DNA of 64,000 nt from Anaerocolumna jejuensis DSM 15929 (lineage in GTDB: Bacteria; Bacillota; Clostridia; Lachnospirales; Lachnospiraceae): the NCBI RefSeq assembly GCF_900142215.1, contig NZ_FRAC01000018.1, positions 1-64,000 of the forward strand, written 5' to 3'. A program made the translations under genes and the position numbers. The first letter of the stretch is position 1; each line of letters begins with the position of its first letter. The notes below the pieces were generated by a model, which saw only the letters and a list, made by a program, of their open reading frames with translations, was not told where the DNA came from and searched no databases. Positions 16,670 to 23,537 of this stretch are shown here, one piece after another.

Positions 16670-17524
16670 CTATATTCTTAACTGAAATCCCGTAAGAACC
16701 AATATCAGCAAAAATAAAAATACCGCTGCTGCCGAAGCAACTCCAAAATCCCAATTGGAATAAAATTTATTATATATGTAATACACCAGGGTAATGGCAC
16801 TGTCCGCCGGACCTGCCTTCCCTCCGAAAAGTGCATACACCTCGTCATAGACCTTAAAACCGCTGATGAGCCCCATAACCATTGCGTAGAGTATCATAGG
16901 AGAAAGCATGGGAACGGTTATCTTTAAAAATACTCTCCCTTTCGGCGTCGCATCCACCTTGGCCGCCTGGTAATAAATAGGCTGTATGTTCTGAAGGCCT
17001 GCCAGGAAAATAATAATATTAAAAGCAAGGCTTTTCCAAATACTGAAAATAATAAGGGCTGCCATTGCCGTAACGGGCCTGTTGAGCCATTCCACACTCT
17101 GTATACCAAAAAGATGAAGCAATCCGTTAACCAGACCGTATTTACTATGAAAAATCCAGCTCCAGACTATTCCCACCGCCACTATGGAGGTTACATAGGG
17201 AAGAAAAAACACCGTCTGGAAGAATCCCCTGAACTTGATCTTGCTGTTTAGCAGTACTGCAATTCCCAGAGAAATCATAATGGAGCAGGGCACTACAAAA
17301 ACCACATACAGCAGGGTATTGCGAAAAGCCCTCCAAAAAACCCTGTCCTGCATCAGATACTGGTAATTATCCATTCCAAAGCCGGTAACAGTATTATTCA
17401 AAAAGTCATAATTCATATAAAAGCTCATAAAGATTGTCTTAATAAGCGGATAAAGGATAAATACCGCTATTACCAGACAAGCCGGAAGTATGTACAAATA
17501 TCCGCTGTAATTGTTCTTTTTCAT
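16670..17524 (-). CDS. ABC transporter permease, UgpA/MalF-like
   Basis: First permease of the Ugp-like importer, 284 aa. The N-terminus KKNNYSGYLYILPACLVIAV is a typical membrane start, and the EAA-like loop reads YYQAAKVDATPKGRVFLKIT. The ATG at 17524 has GAGG upstream; the frame stays open to 17602 but that part would translate the repeat at 17560-17630 and has no ribosome site. A two-hairpin repeat separates this gene from the ATPase gene, within what looks like one operon, so the hairpins are probably transcribed and might set the relative level of the ATPase and the downstream genes. Confidence 0.92.
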   Translation of the reverse strand: MKKNNYSGYLYILPACLVIAVFILYPLIKTIFMSFYMNYDFLNNTVTGFGMDNYQYLMQDRVFWRAFRNTLLYVVFVVPCSIMISLGIAVLLNSKIKFRGFFQTVFFLPYVTSIVAVGIVWSWIFHSKYGLVNGLLHLFGIQSVEWLNRPVTAMAALIIFSIWKSLAFNIIIFLAGLQNIQPIYYQAAKVDATPKGRVFLKITVPMLSPMILYAMVMGLISGFKVYDEVYALFGGKAGPADSAITLVYYIYNKFYSNWDFGVASAAAVFLFLLILVLTGFQLRI

Positions 17525-17563
17525 ATTTAACCTCATTCCTGCCCACGTTTTTTTGCCCAGGTG

Positions 17564-17626
17564 AAGCTTGTGCCGGAGAATTCGCAGGCACAAGCTTTGC
17601 AAGCATTAGAGTGAAAAGCTTTCACT
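17564..17626. repeat. Two-hairpin element between ATPase and permease genes (family-1 relative)
   Basis: Hairpin a has perfect 11-bp arms AAGCTTGTGCC (17564-17574) and GGCACAAGCTT (17587-17597) around GGAGAATTCGCA, which resembles the family-1 loop GAGGATTTCGCA. Hairpin b is AGTGAAA-AGC-TTTCACT (17610-17626). Stem sequence has diverged while the layout is kept. Confidence 0.75.
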
Positions 17627-17677
17627 TTTGACTCCTATCTATCTGCAACGCATAAAGTGCTTTTTCTTTTCTATCAT

Positions 17678-18724
17678 TCACACTCGCCCAAGGCTGCTTC
17701 CGGAATCCATATCAAACAACAGAATCTGGTCTGTTTTTATACCAAGCTTTAAATTTTCTCCCTGGGTAATCCTCTCATCGGAGAAAAATATCGCCCTCAT
17801 CCTTTCCTGCCCTAAATGGAAATACACCGATAAATCCTTTCCTGTCATTTCCACACTTTGCACGGGAACCTCAAAGCCAGTATCCTTTCTGTAAAATGCC
17901 TCTGGGCGGATTCCGATTCGGACCCTTTTATTTTCCATTCCAATATTTTCCCTTAAGGTAACTCCCTGACAGACCAGTCTTCCCTCCGTTACTATTCCTT
18001 CTGTCATGACAATGGCAGGTGTACCCAGAAACTTTGCCACAAATTCATTGGCAGGATTTTTATAGACCTCCTGGGGAGTGTCATACTGCAGCAGTACTCC
18101 CTTGTCCAGCACCGCAATTTTATCGGAGATACTCAGTGCCTCCTCCTGGTCATGGGTTACAAAGACTGTAGTAATCCCCACTTCTTTTTGGATTCTTCTT
18201 ATTTCCTCCCTGGTTTCAATGCGAAGCCTGGCATCCAGATTGGAAAGGGGTTCGTCAAGCAGCAGCAGTCCCGGCTGCTTTACCAGCGCTCTTGCAATGG
18301 CGACCCTTTGCTGCTGTCCCCCGGATAATTCCTTTGGCCTTCTTTTTAACAAGTCTCCTATCTGAACCAGCTCTGCCATCTCCATCGCTCTTTTTTTGGC
18401 TTCTTCCTTTTTAACCTTAAGATTAATTAACGGAAAAGTGATATTTTCCATCACTGTCATATGAGGATAAAGAGCATAATTTTGAAATACCAGCCCGATT
18501 CCTCTCTTTTCTGTCTCTACCTTTGTTACATCCTTCTCATCAAAGAGGATTTTTCCTTCCGTGGGTTCCAAAAGCCCCGCCAGCATAAAGAGGGTCGTGG
18601 ATTTCCCGCAGCCAGAAGGCCCTAGCAGCCCGATAAGCTTTTTATCCTCCAAATGCAAGGTAAGTTTGTTTACCGCTGTTACGTTTGCAAATTTTTTGGT
18701 CAGTTGCTGTAAATATACATTCAT
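17678..18724 (-). CDS. Sugar ABC transporter ATP-binding protein, UgpC/MalK/MsmK type
   Basis: Cytoplasmic ATPase of a CUT1 importer, 348 aa. Walker A is GPSGCGKSTT (about residue 38), the Q-loop is VFQNYALYPHMTV, the signature is LSGGQQQRVAIARAL, Walker B is LLLLDEPLSNLDARL and the H-loop is VTHDQEEAL. The C-terminal third is the regulatory TOBE/OB domain seen in MalK and UgpC. The ATG at 18724 follows AAGGAGAATTCT. It is first in the operon behind a clear promoter. Such ATPases often serve several transporters, so it may also energise the ATPase-less system at 0-3.3 kb. Confidence 0.93.
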   Translation of the reverse strand: MNVYLQQLTKKFANVTAVNKLTLHLEDKKLIGLLGPSGCGKSTTLFMLAGLLEPTEGKILFDEKDVTKVETEKRGIGLVFQNYALYPHMTVMENITFPLINLKVKKEEAKKRAMEMAELVQIGDLLKRRPKELSGGQQQRVAIARALVKQPGLLLLDEPLSNLDARLRIETREEIRRIQKEVGITTVFVTHDQEEALSISDKIAVLDKGVLLQYDTPQEVYKNPANEFVAKFLGTPAIVMTEGIVTEGRLVCQGVTLRENIGMENKRVRIGIRPEAFYRKDTGFEVPVQSVEMTGKDLSVYFHLGQERMRAIFFSDERITQGENLKLGIKTDQILLFDMDSGSSLGRV

Positions 18725-18773
18725 AGAATTCTCCTTCACCTTTCATTTGTTGCTTCTTCCACGGGAGCCCTTC

Positions 18774-18844
18774 ATTATAGCACCACTGATTTTACCATAC
18801 AAGTAAGGGAAAGGAGATTTTACCCATATTTAACCGGCGGTTAA
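18774..18844 (-). promoter_or_regulatory. Promoter of the Ugp-like operon with upstream palindrome
   Basis: Minus-strand -35 TTGTAT (18797-18802), 17-bp spacer, -10 TATAAT (18774-18779). Upstream of the -35 box is a perfect palindrome TTAACCG-G-CGGTTAA (18830-18844), a likely activator or repressor site. Confidence 0.6.
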
Positions 18845-18950
18845 CAAGCATAAGTTTTCTTTACCCAAAAATATCTGACAGTAAACATTCCGGTATTTTC
18901 ATTAAAAAACAGCCTGAACTTTACTCTGTTCAGACCGTATCCTTGGTAAG

Positions 18951-20690
18951 CTAATGTATTTCATAATAATTTCCTTGCTGCCTTTTGCATTTCTTTTTAA
19001 GCAGGGCAATGTCCTTTGAAAAATCATCCACACTGTGATAAGTATTCGTTTCATTGGAAATTCCTGCTATGGAAAGACTTGCTATGGAGAAATTCTCCGT
19101 TCTGCCATGCCGGTTCTTTGAAACAATATATCCGTTCTTCAAATCCTCCTCACGGTAAAGTGCGGCGACCCTTAACGTAAAGCAGTCAATAACTGCTCTG
19201 CAATATTCTCCTCCCTCATGGTAATCGCAAAGAACAATAAAGTCATCACCGCCTATGTGTCCGATAAATTCATTTCTTAAGGCACATTCCCTTAAGATGT
19301 CGGCGACCAGCAGAATCATCATGTCACCGTTCTGAAAACCGTAGGCATCGTTATATGCTTTAAAATTGTCAATGTCAAAGTAAATTATGCAATAGGGTAA
19401 TTTGTCAAGAACACGGCTTAAAATTTCCCTTTCTATTAACAGGTTGCCCGACAAACCCGTAAGAGGGTTGCAATGCATAGCCGTATCCACCTCCACCTTT
19501 GTGCAGGCATCCAATAAATTCTTGATCGTTACGATACCAAAATATTTGCCGTCCTTTTCCACTACAATCGGGTCATAGAGCTGTTCAAAGGTTCTTTGCA
19601 TGGCAAGGCTGGATACCTGGTTTACAGGGGTATTGTAATTGACCCGTAAAAAATCTCCTCTCATCAGATGCCGGATTTTTTTCTTCGAATAGAGACTGAA
19701 TCCGTATCTGCCGCCCAGGATTTCATTAAAGGACATCTTGGTCATAAAGCCAATTGCAACTTCATTTTCCACTATTGTAAATTCCTTGATGGAAGGGTCA
19801 TGTCTTATGATTTCATAGACATCCTCCCCAATTTCTTCGGCAGAAAATGTATCACCTGTCCTTGCCAGATATCCGACAACGGGATAAGCCGTGCTTTTGA
19901 TGTTGTCGGTATAAATTTTAGTACGAAGCATTTTTATTAAGGCTGCCTTCTCAGGCTCCAGGTCCTGAAAAGTCTCCTTAGGTCTTCCAAGAAAATATCC
20001 TTGACCAAGGTTAACGCCTAGCTTAATCAGTGTATTTAACTCTTCTTCCGTTTCAATGCCTTCCGCAATGACCTGAATGTCCGCATTTCTTCCGAAATCA
20101 ACCATTGCCTTGCAAACCAGCTGTTTGATTTCCTCCTTATCAATATCTCTGACAAGGTTCATATCCAGCTTGATAAAGTTGGGTCTGACACTGGCAACAA
20201 TATTAAGACCGGAATAACCAACCCCAAAATCATCAATGGCAATCCCATAGCCCTGGCCTTTATAATGGTTAATAGATGCCAGAAATGCATTTGTATCGTT
20301 TACGGCAACCCGCTCCGTTATTTCAAATATGACATCATCCGAATAAAGTCCGTATGTAATCAGACTGCTTTTCGTAAAACCCTCTATAAAATTCTTATCA
20401 TAAATAATATTGGAATTAACATTAAGAAAAAGCTTTTTCCCTTCCTTCAGATTTGTGGCACATTCCAATGATTTCCTCCTGCACAGAGTTTCAAGCTCCC
20501 ATGATTTATCCAGTCTGTCTGCAACTTTAAACATTTGCTCTATATTCATTTCAAGTTCTTTCACAGATATCCTGCTAAGGGCTTCAAACCCAAAAATCTG
20601 TCCATCTATCAGAGATACAATAGGCTGATATACCGGAATTATGTATTGGCCTTCCAAGATCTTTTCCAGCAATTGAAATTGATGTTCCAA
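18951..20690 (-). CDS. EAL-CBS-GGDEF cyclic-di-GMP signalling protein
   Basis: Cytoplasmic c-di-GMP turnover protein of 579 aa, with domains in reversed order. The EAL phosphodiesterase domain is about residues 15-245: FEALSR, FEITER, IDDFGVGYSG, IKLDMNL, AEGIETEEE and QGYFLGRP are all present, so phosphodiesterase activity is expected. Two CBS-like modules follow (about 275-405) and may bind a nucleotide. The GGDEF domain (about 410-575) reads IGGDDF, with Asp in place of Glu, so cyclase activity is uncertain. Monocistronic. No transmembrane segments, so input is probably cytosolic through the CBS pair. Confidence 0.92.
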   Translation of the reverse strand: MEHQFQLLEKILEGQYIIPVYQPIVSLIDGQIFGFEALSRISVKELEMNIEQMFKVADRLDKSWELETLCRRKSLECATNLKEGKKLFLNVNSNIIYDKNFIEGFTKSSLITYGLYSDDVIFEITERVAVNDTNAFLASINHYKGQGYGIAIDDFGVGYSGLNIVASVRPNFIKLDMNLVRDIDKEEIKQLVCKAMVDFGRNADIQVIAEGIETEEELNTLIKLGVNLGQGYFLGRPKETFQDLEPEKAALIKMLRTKIYTDNIKSTAYPVVGYLARTGDTFSAEEIGEDVYEIIRHDPSIKEFTIVENEVAIGFMTKMSFNEILGGRYGFSLYSKKKIRHLMRGDFLRVNYNTPVNQVSSLAMQRTFEQLYDPIVVEKDGKYFGIVTIKNLLDACTKVEVDTAMHCNPLTGLSGNLLIEREILSRVLDKLPYCIIYFDIDNFKAYNDAYGFQNGDMMILLVADILRECALRNEFIGHIGGDDFIVLCDYHEGGEYCRAVIDCFTLRVAALYREEDLKNGYIVSKNRHGRTENFSIASLSIAGISNETNTYHSVDDFSKDIALLKKKCKRQQGNYYEIH

Positions 20691-20791
20691 GTATTTCTCC
20701 CTTCCTTAGATATGACTTCTCTAATATATTAGATTATCCACTGAAGTTATATTGAACTAGCAAGATACTGTAAAATTCTTGTAACTTTTCT

Positions 20792-20833
20792 CTGCAGGAA
20801 TGTGAAAGGAAAGCACTTTCACCCTTCCTGCAG
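20792..20833. repeat. Long hairpin with GTGAAAG/CTTTCAC core
   Basis: CTGCAGGAA, then GTGAAAG, a 7-nt loop, CTTTCAC, then TTCCTGCAG, giving 9-bp and 7-bp stem sections. The inner stem and its GAAAGCA loop resemble hairpin b of the 5.4-kb repeats. It lies between the SDR and EAL-GGDEF genes. Confidence 0.65.
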
Positions 20834-20927
20834 ATTGTGGGTGTGCACCACAGAACGTTCGCCAACTATTTTTTGTCATCTATAAAGACAGTTAAAAAAC
20901 AGGCCTAAAACTGATTCAGCATATATA

Positions 20928-21647
20928 TCACCACGGAACAGTCCGTCCAAGGTAATCAAGGTATTCTAACCCCGCATGTCCTTGCTTCTTTAACAGAACC
21001 TCCACTAAATTTGGAATACTTTCCTCAATACTGAGGTGGGCATTGGGTCCCCCAAGCTCCGTGCGAACCCATCCGGGAGCCATCACCACCATCGCCCGTG
21101 AAGATTCAGGGTCGCGGGCTGCAAAGCTGCGCATAAACTGGTTCAAAGCTGCCTTGCTCCCACGGTAAACTTCACGCATGCCTGTGAGGTTATTGGCAAT
21201 GCTGCCCTGACCCGATGACATCACACCAATCAATCCATTGGTGGAAACAATATCCTGGAAAGCTTCCACCACCCGCATCGGACATAATGCATTTGTGACC
21301 ATGACACGTATAAACTCCTCGGTCGCCACCTCTCCGATCATTGCCATCTCGTTGCTGTTTGTTATGCCGGCATTTACAAACAGCATCTCAAACATTCTGC
21401 CCGACAGCCGCTCCCGCAATGCTGTCACCTGAGCCTGTTCGCAGATATCCAGCGTCTCCACTTCCAGACACCCCTGGAACTTCTCCTTAAGAGCATTCAG
21501 CTTTGTCCGGTCCGACCCCTCTCGTGCCGTACCAACTACATTCCAGCCTTTTTTCAAGAATTCTTCCGCCATAGCGAGTCCCAGACCGCGTGAAGCTGCG
21601 ATGAGAAGAATCGTGGGTCTTTTTTGATTTGAAACAGTTGATGACAT
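20928..21647 (-). CDS. Short-chain dehydrogenase/reductase
   Basis: NAD(P)-dependent oxidoreductase of the classical SDR family, 239 aa. The nucleotide-binding turn reads AASRGLGLAMAEEF near the N-terminus, NAGITN follows at about residue 85, then the catalytic block with MSSGQGS and YRGSKAALNQF (Tyr-x3-Lys). The ATG at 21647 follows GGAGG; the frame is open farther upstream but the extension has no family similarity and runs into the divergent promoter. It is divergent from an AraC-type regulator, a common regulator-reductase pair in which the regulator senses an aldehyde or related compound. The substrate is unknown. Confidence 0.9.
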   Translation of the reverse strand: MSSTVSNQKRPTILLIAASRGLGLAMAEEFLKKGWNVVGTAREGSDRTKLNALKEKFQGCLEVETLDICEQAQVTALRERLSGRMFEMLFVNAGITNSNEMAMIGEVATEEFIRVMVTNALCPMRVVEAFQDIVSTNGLIGVMSSGQGSIANNLTGMREVYRGSKAALNQFMRSFAARDPESSRAMVVMAPGWVRTELGGPNAHLSIEESIPNLVEVLLKKQGHAGLEYLDYLGRTVPW

Positions 21648-21741
21648 TGCATTCAACCTCCTTTGTTCTGATTCAATTTTATTTGTGAATTCAGTATACC
21701 ACTGGGCAGCTGTTCGGCAAATCCACAAACATCCATACTTA

Positions 21742-21770
21742 TTGCCTAATAGTCCAGGATGGCCTATAAT
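21742..21770 (+). promoter_or_regulatory. Promoter of the AraC-type regulator gene
   Basis: TTGCCT (21742-21747), 17-bp spacer, TATAAT (21765-21770), 29 bp before the start codon. It faces the SDR promoter, whose probable -10 is TATACT on the minus strand near 21693-21698. Confidence 0.55.
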
Positions 21771-21799
21771 GTTAGTAAACATATTACTTGGGAGGCATT

Positions 21800-22705
21800 A
21801 TGACAGACTTACGGTATGAATTAGCAAAAATAATCAATCATTCCGCTTCCGGTGACGGAGTGCATAAAATGTGTCTTGATGGCACCTATTGCGTAAAATA
21901 CTCTCACCAGGATTGCCGCTGGCAGCGTTGGCACTCATCCTTATGTATTGTTGTTCAAGGGTACACGGAAATCATGCTGGACACCGATACTTATCGATAC
22001 GATGGAGTTCATTATATTGCCACTCCCGTTGATTTGCCTGTTACCAGCCGCCTCTTTGCGGTAACGCCGGAGCAGCCCTTTTTATGCCTTAAAATCCTCT
22101 TTGATTCCGCCGTTCTGAACGAACTTGCGGCTCAGATTGAAAAGGATTTCCCTAATGAGACGGAGACATCCCCTCGCGCAATGTTTATTGGCATACCAAG
22201 TGAGCAAATGCTGGAGGCCGCAATCCGATTGGGTAAGCTTTTTCAAACACCTGATGATGCGCCTGTATTAGGTCCTTTGGTGATCAAAGAAATACTTTAT
22301 CATCTCTTAAAGGGCCCGGATGGGCCGGCACTCCGTCAGTTTGTACGCTCCGGAAGCAAAATGTACAAAATATCCCAGGCAATATATACCCTAAGAGCCA
22401 ACCTCAGTGAAGATGTGAATGTAGCCTCTCTGGCAAAAGCTGCGAATATGAGCCGTTCTTCCTTTTTTAAGACCTTTAAAGAGGTAACGGCAATGAGCCC
22501 GATTCAGTATCAGAAACGCCTCCGGTTGCTGGAAGCACGGCGCCTGATGACTGTTGACAGTGAAACTGCTGAACATGCAGCCTTTAAGGTAGGATACCAT
22601 AGCGCATCGCAATTTAGCCGGGAGTATTCACGCATGTTCGGCAATTCTCCTTTACGGGATATAATGGAAATTAAAAAGGCTGGTAATTCTATTCATCAAA
22701 TATAA
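21800..22705 (+). CDS. AraC family transcriptional regulator (AraC_N type)
   Basis: One-component regulator of 301 aa. The N-terminal half (CVVQGYTEIMLDTDTYRYD, about residues 48-66) matches the cupin-like AraC_N ligand-binding domain of YqhC-like regulators. The C-terminal ~100 residues hold two helix-turn-helix motifs: VASLAKAANMSRSSFFKTFK and AFKVGYHSASQFSREYSRMF. The ATG at 21800 follows GGGAGGC; an in-frame TTG at 21788 overlaps that site. It probably activates the divergent SDR gene in response to a reactive carbonyl, by analogy with YqhC/YqhD; this is inference from context. Confidence 0.9.
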   Translation: MTDLRYELAKIINHSASGDGVHKMCLDGTYCVKYSHQDCRWQRWHSSLCIVVQGYTEIMLDTDTYRYDGVHYIATPVDLPVTSRLFAVTPEQPFLCLKILFDSAVLNELAAQIEKDFPNETETSPRAMFIGIPSEQMLEAAIRLGKLFQTPDDAPVLGPLVIKEILYHLLKGPDGPALRQFVRSGSKMYKISQAIYTLRANLSEDVNVASLAKAANMSRSSFFKTFKEVTAMSPIQYQKRLRLLEARRLMTVDSETAEHAAFKVGYHSASQFSREYSRMFGNSPLRDIMEIKKAGNSIHQI

Positions 22706-22834
22706 TGAGAACCCCAGCCAAAAATGTTCATATTGACTTTCTTAATTCTTCCTGTTCTATTTAATAAAATTCAGTACTGCATCCATTAACTGAATACATC
22801 TAACGGTAGGCTTGATAAAATTTAAACAGCCCTA

Positions 22835-22888
22835 TTGACAAAAATAAAACAGTAGCATATAATTAAACACGTATTAAACGTGTTTAAT
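22835..22888 (+). promoter_or_regulatory. Consensus promoter with 10-bp palindromic operator
   Basis: TTGACA (22835-22840), 17-bp spacer, TATAAT (22858-22863). Overlapping the -10 and start region is ATTAAACACG-N7-CGTGTTTAAT (22862-22888), a perfect 10-bp dyad of TetR-operator type. It precedes the small membrane protein gene by about 90 bp. The regulator is not obvious. Confidence 0.65.
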
Positions 22889-22977
22889 AAATACTTTGAC
22901 GTGGTTACTAATAATGTTATTGAATTAAAAGAATTAATAGATAATCAGGTTGATATATTTTTAGGAGGAAGTCTAAT

Positions 22978-23352
22978 ATGAAAAGTAATTTAAGGGTACT
23001 CTCAATAATAGCCTTTGTGATAGCCGTACCATCTCTGATTATTACTGACTGGTACTACAAGGGATATGGTATTTTTATGATGTTCATCTTTTTAACAATC
23101 GGATTAGTTCTGGACCAAATTATACGTTTAAAATTTCCTGTTTCCGTTGGGTCTCCGCTTAATAACTACAAAATAAACAAAATACTCAATATCGTTTCAT
23201 TAGTGCTGTTTGTGCAATCGCCGATGGGGCTTATTTATGGAAACAAATGTATAGATAATTTAGGCTTCTGGACAATGGCAATAATGATATGTTTGGGTAT
23301 TATTATAAATCAAATAGCAGCAAATAAATATCATTATACCATAGAAAAATAG
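22978..23352 (+). CDS. Small four-helix membrane protein, unknown function
   Basis: A 124-aa hydrophobic protein with about four membrane segments (residues roughly 5-25, 30-50, 70-90 and 98-115). No family is recognised. The start follows AGGAGGAAGTCTAAT. Its strong promoter with an overlapping palindrome indicates tight repression and induction by an unseen TetR-type regulator. It lies between the AraC gene and the Bce-like ABC operon. A short frame right after it (from 23365, 17 codons) is not considered a gene. Confidence 0.75.
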   Translation: MKSNLRVLSIIAFVIAVPSLIITDWYYKGYGIFMMFIFLTIGLVLDQIIRLKFPVSVGSPLNNYKINKILNIVSLVLFVQSPMGLIYGNKCIDNLGFWTMAIMICLGIIINQIAANKYHYTIEK

Positions 23353-23426
23353 GGAGAATGGCTTATGGGTAAAGCTTCCCCCAAGGCAATGATAACTACT
23401 CCCTTCTCCATACATTAGCCGATGAC

Positions 23427-23460
23427 CTGCTAATGAAAGTCAATAGATTTTCATTAGCAG
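23427..23460. terminator. 12-bp stem hairpin between convergent genes
   Basis: CTGCTAATGAAA and TTTCATTAGCAG flank a 10-nt loop. It lies between the small membrane protein gene (plus) and the FtsX permease gene (minus) and may terminate either; there is no long T-run on either side. Confidence 0.45.
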
Positions 23461-23537
23461 ATACACCATCTTATATAGCCTGGAAGGTATTCTGATCCAA
23501 ATTGCATTTTGCCAGTTCTTTGTCCGGCTCCAGTATA

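Noticed and set aside
23365..23418. A 17-codon frame after the small membrane protein gene
   Set aside because: Too short, no family similarity and not separated from the upstream gene by any signal.
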